A stretch of DNA of 64,000 nt from CADEER01 sp965216585 (GTDB lineage Bacteria > Desulfobacterota > Binatia > HRBIN30 > CADEER01), in assembly GCA_965216585.1 (NCBI GenBank), contig CBDCGC010000003.1, positions 3,782,001 through 3,846,000 of the forward strand, written 5' to 3'. The notes beneath the pieces were generated by a model that worked only from the letters and a program-made list of their open reading frames with translations, searched no databases and had not been told where the DNA came from. Of the stretch, positions 1 through 8,265 are shown piece after piece; within the stretch, counting starts at the first letter, position 1, and each line of letters opens with the position of its first letter. Both the position numbers and the translations under genes were made by a program.

Positions 1-2
1 GC

Positions 3-782
3 GACGGCGGCGGCAAGATCCTCTTACTCGAGCGCGGTGTCTTCGACGGCGTCGACGCGGCGATGATGGTGCATCCCGGACCGCTCGACGTCGCCATGCC
101 GCCGATGCTCGCCTGTTCGACCTTCGACGTTTGCTACCGCGGTGTCGAGGCGCATGCCTCGGCGTTTCCCGAACGCGGCGTCAATGCGGCCGACGCCTTG
201 ACGGTGGCGCAAACGGCGATCGGCCTGCTGCGCCAACACATGCGGCGCGAGGATCGCGTGCACGGCATCGTCACGCACGGCGGCGAGGCTCCCAACGTCG
301 TGCCGGGGTATGCCCGCGCGCGCTACATCGTGCGCTCGACGACGTTCGAACAGCTCGCCGTGATCAAGAAGAAGGTCGTGCGCTGTTTTGACGCCGGCGC
401 CCTGGCTTCCGGCGCCGAGATCGAGATCCTGGGTGGCGACAAGCCCTATGCGCACATGCAGCACGCTGCGGATCTGGCGGCGCTCTACTGCGCCAACGCC
501 GAGTCGTTGGGTCGCGAGTTCGTCGATCTCGGTCGGGCTCTCGAGCGCACCGCGGCATCGACCGACATGGGCAACGTTTCGCTGCGCATCCCCTCGATCC
601 ACCCGATCATCGGCATCGAGTCGAACGGATCGGTTCCGCACCAGCCGGAGTTCGCCGCCTGTTGCGTCGGTCCTTCGGCGGAGCGCGCGGTTGGCGACGG
701 GGCACTGGCCCTGGCGGCAACCGCGATCGATCTGGCCGCGAGCGACGACCACCGGGCCCGTCTGCAAGCAGCGCGCGGGTGA
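3..782 (+). CDS. M20-family amidohydrolase/peptidase, 5'-truncated by window edge
   Basis: The frame is open from base 3 and ends at TGA 780-782, so only the C-terminal part (about 259 residues) is visible. It enters at a Gly-rich stretch followed by ILLLERGVFDG and then AAMMVHPGP, which is the pattern of M20D amidohydrolases (amidobenzoyl-glutamate or aminoacylase-like) just after the metal-binding Glu. The middle third, with repeated 'VHGIVTHGGEAPNVVPGYA', matches the lid/dimerisation domain that sits between the two halves of the metal domain. The end contains a late His ('SVPHQPEFA'), consistent with the last metal ligand region. The family hydrolyses N-acyl or amide bonds with two metal ions. 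The substrate cannot be told from the sequence. Confidence 0.85.
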   Translation, partial: DGGGKILLLERGVFDGVDAAMMVHPGPLDVAMPPMLACSTFDVCYRGVEAHASAFPERGVNAADALTVAQTAIGLLRQHMRREDRVHGIVTHGGEAPNVVPGYARARYIVRSTTFEQLAVIKKKVVRCFDAGALASGAEIEILGGDKPYAHMQHAADLAALYCANAESLGREFVDLGRALERTAASTDMGNVSLRIPSIHPIIGIESNGSVPHQPEFAACCVGPSAERAVGDGALALAATAIDLAASDDHRARLQAARG

Positions 783-813
783 GGCCGGCGCCAGGGCCGG
801 CCTCACGCTCCCG

Positions 814-3537
814 TCAATTGCCCTTGCAGGTGACCTTGTCGAGTGAGCCGTCGCGGAACTTCTGCTTGCAGAACGGCTTCGGTGAGCTGGCGCTGATCGG
901 CGTACCGGTCAGCACCCCCTCGACGCATTGACCGTCGATCGCCTGGCTGCTCGCCATGCCCGGCGCCGGCTGTGCGCCGAGCGCGAGGTCGACCTGGATC
1001 TTGGTCAGCGGCAGCACCGGGCTGCGATCGAAGTCGCCGTTCTTGATCTTGACCTTGGTCTGCAAGGCAGCCTTCGAGCCGCTGCGCTGATCTTTGAGCT
1101 GAATCTTCGACACGCCGCGCGCCGAGCCGGGCAGGCATGCCGGGGGCAGGGCACCCGACCGGTTGCCGTACTTCCAGCGCGTCTTGGCGCCGGTGCTGAC
1201 GCTCCAGCCATCGCGCGGGTCGCAGTGCTGCGGCGCGCCGACCAGACCGCCCGGAATGCTGACGTCATAGAAGGTGCCGGCCGAGTCTTCGAGCGCGATG
1301 TGGACGCCGTTGATCTGCGGCTCCACCGGTTGCGCCGGAGCGGCGACGTTGAAGAAGCCTTTGAAGATTGCCCCCTGTGTTCCCACCGGTCGCGACAGGT
1401 TCTTCAAGATCAGGCGCAGCTTGTTCGGCTGCTGGTTTGGCGGGGCAAGCGGCGCCGCCGTCCAATCGAGCGTCGTGCACTTGTCCTCGTCGTCGATCAG
1501 ACCGTCACCGTCGCTGTCGGCGCAGCCGACGATCGGGTCGAAGACGCAGCCGCTACCGGAGTCGCAGGTGTCGGTGGTGCAGGGGTCGCCGTCCTGGCAG
1601 ACCGGAGGTGGGCCGCTCTGGCAAGCGCCGCCGCTGCAAGTGTCACCCGTCGTGCAGGCGTCGCCGTCTTCGCAGGGGTCGGTGTTGGGTAGTGATTGGC
1701 AGGCGCCAGCCGAGCAGGTGTCGTCGGTACACGGGTTGGCGTCGTCGCAGTCGATCAACGAGCCGGTGCAGGCACCGGCCGAGCAGGTGTCGTTTTCGGT
1801 GCAGGCGTCGCCGTCGTTACAGGGGTCCGTGTTGGGCGTCGCCTGACAGCCGGAGATCGTGTCGCACGAGTCGTCGGTGCATACGTTGCCGTCGTCACAG
1901 CTCACCGGCGTACCGGCGGTGCAGGCGGCGGCTGCGCAAACGTCGTTTTCGGTGCAGGCATCGCCGTCGTCACATGGCGCCGTGTTGGCGTTGTTTTCGC
2001 AGCCCGTCGACGGCACACAGACGTCGTCGGTGCACGGGTTGGTGTCGTCGCATTCGAGGTTCGTTGTGCACAGGGCGCAGGACGGGATCAGCGGATCGAG
2101 ATTCAGGGTCGGCGGTACGTTGAAGGTCGCGCCTGAAATGTTGGGTGGGTCGGCTGCCGGTCCGTAGCGCAGCTCGATCGCCTCGGTGGTGGTCGGTTCG
2201 CCGACGAAGGTTCCGTTCAGGTTCATCCCGTCACTGGCGAGAAAACCGATCAGTCCGGCCACGCCGCTCACGTCGATCGTCGATGCCGACCCCTGCGTGA
2301 TGCTGCAGGCGTCGAGGGCGATGTCGCCACCGGAGCCGCTGCTGCCGCCGCTGGCGTCGATACTGCCCGACAAGGTCAACAATCCGCCCGAGTCGACGTT
2401 GACCAGCGAGGCGCCACTGCCGAACTCGCGGTAGCCGTTGGCGATGATGTTGCCGAGCAACAAGAGATCGCCGTCGGCGAAGATCAAGACGTCACCGGCA
2501 CCGTCGGCGCCCTCGACGCGGATCTCGTTGACGATGGTCATCGCGCCGGTCGAAGAAATATCGATCTCGCCGCCGAAACCTTCACTGCCGTCCGCCGCCA
2601 GATCGAGCTGACCAACGGTCTGCACGAAATCGCCGTCGATGGTGAGAAAGCCGCCGGAGCAATCCAGTCCGCGGCCCTTCATGCGCAGTCCGTCCATGAT
2701 GAAGATGTCGCCGTCGGCCGTGACGTCGAGATCGCCCGCGTCGCCGCAGTTTTCGCCGTTGTCGGCCCCGTTGGCGACCAGCTCCCGGTGGATGGTGATC
2801 GAGCCGAAGGCCAGAATGTCGCCGAGCCCGGCGTCACCGACGTCGCCGCGTGCCGACATGTCGATGTCCTGGACGCTGATGTCGGCCTCTGAGAACAGGT
2901 CGAGGCTGCCACCCGACTCACCGGCGTTGAGGTCGATCTTGTCGCCGATGGTGATGTTGCCGACGGCCGACATGTCGACCGAACCGGCGAAGGCCTGCAG
3001 GCCGCCCCTCGAAGTGATGAGGCCGGAGAGATTGATTTCGCCGCCGGCGATGATCAGCAGCTCGCCGCCGCTCGAAAGGAGGCCGTCGTGGTCGAGGTTG
3101 ATCTTGCCGCCGCCGAAGACGTCGCCACCTGTCAAGAGCGTGATGCTGCCGCCGTCGGTGCCGGTCATACGAAACGCCCCGGTGAGACGTGTGCCGTCGA
3201 TTTGAATGTCGCCGAGCGTGTCGATGGTAATCGATCCACCCTGTTGAGATCCGCCGTTGCCCTTGATCTGTCCCTGATTGACGATGGCGAAGCTGCCGGC
3301 CTGGATCGACAGCGAGCCGACGGCGCCGCTTGGTAGATCGTCGATCGTCAGGATGCTGCTGAGAATGACGGAGCGAGAGCCGAAGTCGAGTGTGATGCCG
3401 GCGTCGGCCGTCTTGTTGGAAGTGATGAAACACGGATCACCGGTGCAGAAGTCGTCGGGGTCGCTCAGCGCTGAAACCTGTGCGGCGAACAGCGTGGCAC
3501 TCAGGGCCGTGATCATCCTCAGCACGGATCGCTTCAT
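814..3537 (-). CDS. Large secreted beta-helix / Cys-rich repeat protein
   Basis: A 907-residue protein. I start it at the ATG at 3537 rather than upstream because an AGGAGGT Shine-Dalgarno lies 9-10 nt before it and a signal peptide follows (MKRSVLRMITALSATLFAAQ, then VSA). Residues about 60-480 are degenerate 'GSITL/GGDI' repeats like those of filamentous-haemagglutinin/adhesin beta-helices. Residues about 500-700 hold at least eight Cys-rich units of the type CDDGxxCTxxDxC, close to the repeats found in secreted proteins of Myxococcota and in Dictyostelium CTDC repeats. A Ca-binding DSDGDGLIDDEDKC motif (thrombospondin type 3-like) follows, then an uncharacterised C-terminal domain. A surface or adhesion role is inference. 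Confidence 0.8.
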   Translation of the reverse strand: MKRSVLRMITALSATLFAAQVSALSDPDDFCTGDPCFITSNKTADAGITLDFGSRSVILSSILTIDDLPSGAVGSLSIQAGSFAIVNQGQIKGNGGSQQGGSITIDTLGDIQIDGTRLTGAFRMTGTDGGSITLLTGGDVFGGGKINLDHDGLLSSGGELLIIAGGEINLSGLITSRGGLQAFAGSVDMSAVGNITIGDKIDLNAGESGGSLDLFSEADISVQDIDMSARGDVGDAGLGDILAFGSITIHRELVANGADNGENCGDAGDLDVTADGDIFIMDGLRMKGRGLDCSGGFLTIDGDFVQTVGQLDLAADGSEGFGGEIDISSTGAMTIVNEIRVEGADGAGDVLIFADGDLLLLGNIIANGYREFGSGASLVNVDSGGLLTLSGSIDASGGSSGSGGDIALDACSITQGSASTIDVSGVAGLIGFLASDGMNLNGTFVGEPTTTEAIELRYGPAADPPNISGATFNVPPTLNLDPLIPSCALCTTNLECDDTNPCTDDVCVPSTGCENNANTAPCDDGDACTENDVCAAAACTAGTPVSCDDGNVCTDDSCDTISGCQATPNTDPCNDGDACTENDTCSAGACTGSLIDCDDANPCTDDTCSAGACQSLPNTDPCEDGDACTTGDTCSGGACQSGPPPVCQDGDPCTTDTCDSGSGCVFDPIVGCADSDGDGLIDDEDKCTTLDWTAAPLAPPNQQPNKLRLILKNLSRPVGTQGAIFKGFFNVAAPAQPVEPQINGVHIALEDSAGTFYDVSIPGGLVGAPQHCDPRDGWSVSTGAKTRWKYGNRSGALPPACLPGSARGVSKIQLKDQRSGSKAALQTKVKIKNGDFDRSPVLPLTKIQVDLALGAQPAPGMASSQAIDGQCVEGVLTGTPISASSPKPFCKQKFRDGSLDKVTCKGN

Positions 3538-3816
3538 CCTGGGGAATACCTCCTCCGCTCCGGGGTCAGTCGCACCCGCCGGGTTGGCTTCTAAGGGCCG
3601 GACGGGCAGACCGGCATGCAGGGCCAAACATAGCGGTGATGCAGGTCCATTCTCAAGCCCTATTTGTTGGGGTTTTCACGGAGCCGCGGACTCCTCCGGC
3701 GATCCTCGGCTGCTCGACTTTCACCACCCATGGAGCCAGTATCGCGTTCTGTGACGCGTTTTGTGGGCATTCACCGGCGCCGAAGCCCTGTGCGACGAGT
3801 GTCTGAGAGTTTTTGA

Positions 3817-4680
3817 ATGGTCTCCGCTGCAGCTTCTCGCCGGGCCTTGATCGAGGTGTTGCGCGTTCTGCCGCGCAATGGGTTGTCGCGCGCCGCCGGC
3901 TGGGCGGCCGGAATTCCACTGCCCGGCCGCCTGCAGGCGATGGAGATCGCTGCGTTTGCGCGTCTTTGTGGCGCCGACCTGAGTGAAGTGGAGCAGCCGA
4001 TCGAGGCGTTTCGAACCCTGCAGGAGTTCTTCGCGCGCTCGCTGCGCCCAGGTGCGCGCGCCATCGATGCGGATGCGGACTCGTTTGTCGCACCGTGTGA
4101 CGGCGCTTGGGGCGAGTCGGGTGTGATCGAGGGCGGGCGTCTGTGTCAGATCAAGGGACGCACCTACGGCCTGGCGTCGTTGCTCGGCGATGGTGTGCGG
4201 CCGACCGACTACGAGGGCGGGGTCTATGCGACCTTCTATCTGGCACCGCGCGACTACCATCGCTTTCACACTCCTTGTGCCGTTCGCATCGTCGCCGCCC
4301 GACACATCGCCGGCACTCTGTGGCCGGTGAACCGCGCCGGCCTGGAGGGGATCGAGAACCTCTTCGCGCGCAACGAGCGCATCGTCGCCTATGCGCGCGC
4401 CGGCGCCGCCGAGCGGCCGCCGCTGTGCATGGTTGCCGTCGGCGCCGTGATCGTCGGCAAGATCCGCCTGGTTTTTGATGACCTCACCTCCAACACGGGG
4501 GTGGATGGCAGCCATCGTGTCTACGATCCGCCGATCTCGCTCGCCAAGGGAGTCGAATGGGGCCGCTTCGAGCTCGGATCGACGATCGTCTTGATCGCGC
4601 CACCGGGCATGGTCGAGCTCGAATCCGAGATGCCGGGGAGTGCGGTGCGGCTCGGTATGCGCATAGGAACGCTGAAGTGA
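3817..4680 (+). CDS. psd: Phosphatidylserine decarboxylase proenzyme
   Basis: 287 residues. It converts phosphatidylserine to phosphatidylethanolamine at the inner membrane, the last step of PE synthesis. The self-cleavage motif LGST is at residues 253-256, so Ser255 would become the pyruvoyl group of the alpha chain. The Asp-His-Ser proteolytic triad is visible: Asp95 in APCDGAWGE, His148 in APRDYHRFH, and Ser255. The usual WPVN motif is at about 169-172. Length fits the family. A GGGAGAG-type ribosome site 30 nt downstream starts the next gene on the same strand, so psd and the SDR probably share a transcript. No phosphatidylserine synthase is visible nearby. Confidence 0.93.
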   Translation: MVSAAASRRALIEVLRVLPRNGLSRAAGWAAGIPLPGRLQAMEIAAFARLCGADLSEVEQPIEAFRTLQEFFARSLRPGARAIDADADSFVAPCDGAWGESGVIEGGRLCQIKGRTYGLASLLGDGVRPTDYEGGVYATFYLAPRDYHRFHTPCAVRIVAARHIAGTLWPVNRAGLEGIENLFARNERIVAYARAGAAERPPLCMVAVGAVIVGKIRLVFDDLTSNTGVDGSHRVYDPPISLAKGVEWGRFELGSTIVLIAPPGMVELESEMPGSAVRLGMRIGTLK

Positions 4681-4710
4681 AGCGACCGGCACCGGTAGGG
4701 GGAGAGTGAA

Positions 4711-5460
4711 ATGGAGGGAGTGCGATTCGACTTTTCCGAGTGTCGCGTTTTGGTGACCGGTGGAACTTCCGGGATTGGCGGCGGCGTTGCGCATGCCTTT
4801 GCCGAAGCCGGTGCCGATGTCGTCATCACCGGCCGCCGCCCCAGCTCGACCGAGTACGACCGCGACCTTTCGGGGTTCACCTACCGGCAGGCCGAGATGA
4901 CCGATCCGGGCTCGCTCGACCGGCTGGTCGCGTCGCTCGATCACCTCGACGTCTTGATCAACAACGCCGGTGCGAATCTGGCGGATCGCGACGAGTGGAA
5001 GCCCGACGTCTTCGCCGAAGCCGTTCACATGCATCTGATGAGCAGCTTTCGCCTGTCGGTTGGCCTCAAGCCGTTGATCGCCGCCAGCGCGCTCCGTGGC
5101 GGCGGTAGTATCGTCAACTGCGCCAGCATGTCGGCGCTGCGCGCCGTCCCGATGGTGCCGGGCTACGGCGCCGCAAAGGCCGGCATCGTGCAGATCACGC
5201 TCAACATGGCGGTGGCCTGGGCGAGGGAGAACGTGCGGGTGAACTGCGTCGCGCCTGGACTCATCGAAACCGGCATGACGGCGGTCATGAAGGAGGAGGG
5301 GATGGAGGCGATTGCCGCCGCCGAGCTGGCTCGGGTGCCGATGGCGCGCTGGGGCACACCGGCGGACGTCGCCCCGACCTTTCTCTTTCTCGCCAGTCCG
5401 GCGGCGGCCTTCATCACCGGCCAGACGGTGTGCGTCGACGGCGGGTTCTCGGTGATGTGA
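4711..5460 (+). CDS. SDR-family NAD(P)-dependent oxidoreductase
   Basis: 249 residues, a classical short-chain dehydrogenase/reductase. The Rossmann motif TGGTSGIG is at residues 16-23, NNAG at 84-87, and the catalytic Ser139, Tyr152 and Lys156 (YGAAK) are present. The C-terminus FITGQTVCVDGGFSV is standard for FabG-like SDRs. It starts 30 nt after psd with a strong GGGGAGAG ribosome site. It ends 18 nt from the convergent TetR gene, which together with the downstream thiolase operon suggests a lipid or steroid-like substrate, though the sequence does not show one. Confidence 0.9.
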   Translation: MEGVRFDFSECRVLVTGGTSGIGGGVAHAFAEAGADVVITGRRPSSTEYDRDLSGFTYRQAEMTDPGSLDRLVASLDHLDVLINNAGANLADRDEWKPDVFAEAVHMHLMSSFRLSVGLKPLIAASALRGGGSIVNCASMSALRAVPMVPGYGAAKAGIVQITLNMAVAWARENVRVNCVAPGLIETGMTAVMKEEGMEAIAAAELARVPMARWGTPADVAPTFLFLASPAAAFITGQTVCVDGGFSVM

Positions 5461-5478
5461 GGGGGCGCCTCTCGGTGT

Positions 5479-6102
5479 CTATTTTTTGGCGCGGCCCATC
5501 AGGCGCGCGTTGGCCTGTTTGAGAAAGCGACGCTGCCGTTCGATGGCGGCGCGGCTGCGCGGCGGATCGGGCGAGATCGGTTCGAAAAGGGAAATCTGGG
5601 CGAAGTATCCGAAGATGAGCTGAAACAACCCGAAGGCGAGGTGCGGCAGATCCTCGTCTTCCCAGTCGAGACGCGAGCGCTCGAGCGCGTCGAATCCGGT
5701 ACCGAAGATGGGACCGAGGGCCTCGCCGACGATCTTGCGCAGATCGTCGCCTTCGTCGAGGCCGGCGCGCCAGATCAATCGCGGCAACAACGGCTTCTCC
5801 GACAGGTGGTCGATGAGGTGATCGATCACCTGTGCGGCCGGTTCACTCTCGCTGCGCGCGATGACCTCGATGATCGGCGCCATGCCGCGCTGGATGACCG
5901 CTTCGTAGAGCGTCCGCTTGTTCTTGAAGTGGTGGTACAGGCTGGCCTGGTTCTTCAGCCCCGCGTCGGCGGCGATCTGGCGGACCGACACACCGGCGAA
6001 CCCGTGCTCGGCGAATCGCTTTTCGGCGACGTCTAGGATCAGCTCTCGCGTCGGGGTCAGTTGGTTCGCCTCCTCACCCCCCTGGGCGGCGTTTGCCGGC
6101 AT
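5479..6102 (-). CDS. TetR/AcrR-family transcriptional repressor
   Basis: 207 residues. The N-terminal helix-turn-helix (about residues 18-62) reads LDVAEKRFAEHGFAGVSVRQ then IAADAGLKNQASLYHHFKNK, a textbook TetR DNA-binding domain; the C-terminal part is the variable ligand domain. It is divergent from the DUF35-thiolase operon and has a perfect 14-bp palindrome in its promoter. The inferred -10 ends only about 8 nt before the ATG at 6102, so the mRNA may be leaderless. An in-frame alternative is a CTG 8 nt after a GAGGAGG (near 6060), which I consider less likely. It likely represses itself and the divergent operon in response to an acyl-CoA-like or hydrophobic ligand (inference). Confidence 0.9.
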   Translation of the reverse strand: MPANAAQGGEEANQLTPTRELILDVAEKRFAEHGFAGVSVRQIAADAGLKNQASLYHHFKNKRTLYEAVIQRGMAPIIEVIARSESEPAAQVIDHLIDHLSEKPLLPRLIWRAGLDEGDDLRKIVGEALGPIFGTGFDALERSRLDWEDEDLPHLAFGLFQLIFGYFAQISLFEPISPDPPRSRAAIERQRRFLKQANARLMGRAKK

Positions 6103-6109
6103 GCCGGCG

Positions 6110-6139
6110 TCTGTACTGAAGCAAACGATCGTTTGTCAA
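6110..6139 (-). promoter_or_regulatory. TetR-gene promoter with perfect palindromic operator
   Basis: Read on the minus strand, TTGACA (6139-6134), an 18-nt spacer and TACAGA (6115-6110) form a good sigma70-type promoter. The spacer contains the perfect 14-bp palindrome CAAACGATCGTTTG at 6122-6135, which overlaps the last bases of the -35 box. Palindromes of this form are typical operators of TetR/AcrR regulators, and the site lies in the 126 bp between the repressor and the divergent DUF35-thiolase operon, so it could control both. Confidence 0.75.
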
Positions 6140-6228
6140 GGTGGGTCGAGCTTGCTAACCCGGCTGGTCGACACTTGGTTTCGCTCGGCGAGGCGCTTGG
6201 CGCCGGCCGGTTGAAGGGGAGCTGGAGA

Positions 6229-7215
6229 ATGGTGAGCATCGAATCGCTGGTGAAAAACACCGAGCCGCTGCGCGGCCCACATGTCATCGAGTATCCGTTC
6301 CGCCGTTCGTGCGGCCCGGTGCTGGCGCGCTTCTTCGGTGGTTTGCGCGAGGGCAAGCTGGTCGGCATCCGCAGCGCATCGGCCGGCGTCTTGGTGCCGC
6401 CGGCGGAGTACGATCCGCAAAGTGGCGCGGCGCTCGACGACTTCGTCGACGTCGGTCCGGGCGGCGAAGTCGTCTCGTACGCGTGGGTGTCGTCTCCGCG
6501 GCCGAATCAACCGCTCGAGCATGCCTTTGCCTACGCCTTGATCAAGCTCGACGGAGCCGACTCGTCGCTCCTTCACGTCGTCGACACCGGCGGCGAGCGC
6601 AGCGCGATGTCGATCGGCATGCGCGTGGCGCCGCGCTGGGCGGCGGAGCGCGTCGGCGAGATCAGCGACATCGAGGCCTTCGTGGCCGAGTCCGAGGCGC
6701 GGCCGGCGCCGCCGTCGTTGAGCGACGAAGACGAGCCGGTCACCTCGGTGCGCACTCCCATTCGCTTGGAGTACGACTTTACCGCCGGCAAGGAGCAGAC
6801 GATTTTTCTGCGCGGCCTACAGCACAAGATGGTGCTCGGCGCCAAGCGCCCGGGCTCCGACCTCGTCTACGTGCCGCCGCGCGGCGCCGACCCGCGCACC
6901 GCCGAGCCGACGCCGGAAATCGTGCAGGTGTCCGACAGCGGAACGGTGGTGACGTATTCGATCGTGCGCGTGCCTTCGGACAACATCGACTTCGAGCTGC
7001 CCTACGTGTGTATCAACGTGCTGCTCGACGGATCCGATCTTCCTTTCTTTCACGTGCTGCAGAATTGCGAGCTCGATGAGGTGCGTATCGGAATGCGCGT
7101 CCGCGCGCACTGGCGCTCAGGCGATCAACTCGAGCCGTCGGTCGAGAGCATCGAGTACTTCGAGCCGAGCGGTGAAGCGGACGTTCCCTTCGATCAGATC
7201 AAGGAGTACTGCTGA
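6229..7215 (+). CDS. Tandem DUF35 OB-fold protein lacking zinc-ribbon cysteines
   Basis: 328 residues. I use the ATG at 6229 (GGGGAGCTGGAG just upstream); the frame is open further upstream but with no family similarity. Two DUF35-like units are visible, about residues 15-145 and 180-318, each with the 'VPP' turn after the ribbon (GVLVPPAEYDP and LVYVPPRGADP) and a beta-rich OB fold ('VVSYAWV', 'VVTYSIV'). DUF35 proteins normally carry a CxxC...CxxC zinc ribbon; both ribbons here have no Cys. The stop overlaps the ATG of the first thiolase (TGATG). DUF35 partners thiolases, aldolases and hydratases in acyl-CoA chain shortening, so this is probably the structural partner of the next two genes. 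Confidence 0.85.
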   Translation: MVSIESLVKNTEPLRGPHVIEYPFRRSCGPVLARFFGGLREGKLVGIRSASAGVLVPPAEYDPQSGAALDDFVDVGPGGEVVSYAWVSSPRPNQPLEHAFAYALIKLDGADSSLLHVVDTGGERSAMSIGMRVAPRWAAERVGEISDIEAFVAESEARPAPPSLSDEDEPVTSVRTPIRLEYDFTAGKEQTIFLRGLQHKMVLGAKRPGSDLVYVPPRGADPRTAEPTPEIVQVSDSGTVVTYSIVRVPSDNIDFELPYVCINVLLDGSDLPFFHVLQNCELDEVRIGMRVRAHWRSGDQLEPSVESIEYFEPSGEADVPFDQIKEYC

Positions 7216-8264
7216 TGCGCGAAGTTGCCATCGTGTCCTTTGCCCAATCGAACCGTGAAGGCGACGTGCGCTCTGAGGTCGAGATCCTCCAGCCGGTTGC
7301 CGCCGCAGCGGTGGCGAGCTCGGGCCTGGCGCGGACGGAGATCGACTTTACCTGCTCGGGCAGCAGTGACTGGTTGCAAGGGCAACCCTTTGCCTTCGTC
7401 ATGGCGCTCGACGCCGTCGGTTCGTGGCCGCCGATCAAGGAGTCGCACGTCGAGCAGGACGGCGCCTGGGCACTTTACGAAGCCTGGGTGAAGATCCAAA
7501 CCGGCGAGGTCGACTCGGCGCTGGTCTACAGCTTTGGCAAGACGTCGCCGGGCGATATCGCGCAGGTGCAGGCGTTGCAGCTCGACCCCTACTGTGTCGC
7601 GCCGCTGTGGCCGGATCTCGACAGCGTGTCGGGCATCCAGGCGCGCGCCTGTATCGAGGCGGGCGCGGTCAGCGAGCGGCAAATGGCCGAGACGGTGTCG
7701 CGCTCTCTGCGCAACGCCGCCGGCAATCCGCACGCCGTGCGCAAGGGCGAGCACAGCGTCGAGGAGTTGCTCGACCGACCGTACCGCGTCGATCCGTTGC
7801 GCGACCTCGACTGCCCGGCCAACAGCGACGGCGCGACCGTGATGGTCATCGCCGCCGGTGAGCGCGCCAGGAGTCTCTGCGAGCGTCCGGTGTGGATTCG
7901 CGGTTTCGATCACCGCATCGATCCGCCGGCGCTCGGCGTCCGCGACCTGACGCGGCTTCCCTCGGCGGCGCTGGCCGCGCAAAAGGCGGCGGTGGGCGAC
8001 GACAAGGTCGACTTCGCCGAGGTGACGGCACCGTATTCGCATCAGGAAACGCTGCTCAAGAAGGAGCTCGGCCTCGCCGGCGAGGTGCCGGTCAATTTGT
8101 CGGGCGGGTCGCTGGCGGCGCACACGTTGATGTCGTGCGGTCTCAACCGCATCGGTGATGCGGCGATGCGGATCGCGGCGGGCGGTGGTGATCGCGCCGT
8201 TGCCCACGCCGGGCAGGGACCTTGTTTGCAGCAGAACCTGGTAGTCGTCCTGGAGGGGGAGTGA
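7215..8264 (+). CDS. Thiolase-like acyl-CoA acetyltransferase (SCP-x/Ltp type), subunit 1
   Basis: 349 residues, start codon overlapping the stop of the DUF35 gene by one base, so the two are translationally coupled. The C-terminal thiolase signature is recognisable as NLSGGSLAAHTLMSCG, with a His at the position of the conserved GHP His, followed by a Gly-rich QGPCLQQN end. The protein belongs to the lipid-transfer-protein-like thiolases that work with DUF35 proteins, for example in steroid side-chain or branched acyl-CoA degradation. Whether it cleaves C-C bonds by the thiolase or by a retro-aldol route cannot be decided here. Confidence 0.82.
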   Translation: MREVAIVSFAQSNREGDVRSEVEILQPVAAAAVASSGLARTEIDFTCSGSSDWLQGQPFAFVMALDAVGSWPPIKESHVEQDGAWALYEAWVKIQTGEVDSALVYSFGKTSPGDIAQVQALQLDPYCVAPLWPDLDSVSGIQARACIEAGAVSERQMAETVSRSLRNAAGNPHAVRKGEHSVEELLDRPYRVDPLRDLDCPANSDGATVMVIAAGERARSLCERPVWIRGFDHRIDPPALGVRDLTRLPSAALAAQKAAVGDDKVDFAEVTAPYSHQETLLKKELGLAGEVPVNLSGGSLAAHTLMSCGLNRIGDAAMRIAAGGGDRAVAHAGQGPCLQQNLVVVLEGE

Positions 8265-8265
8265 G

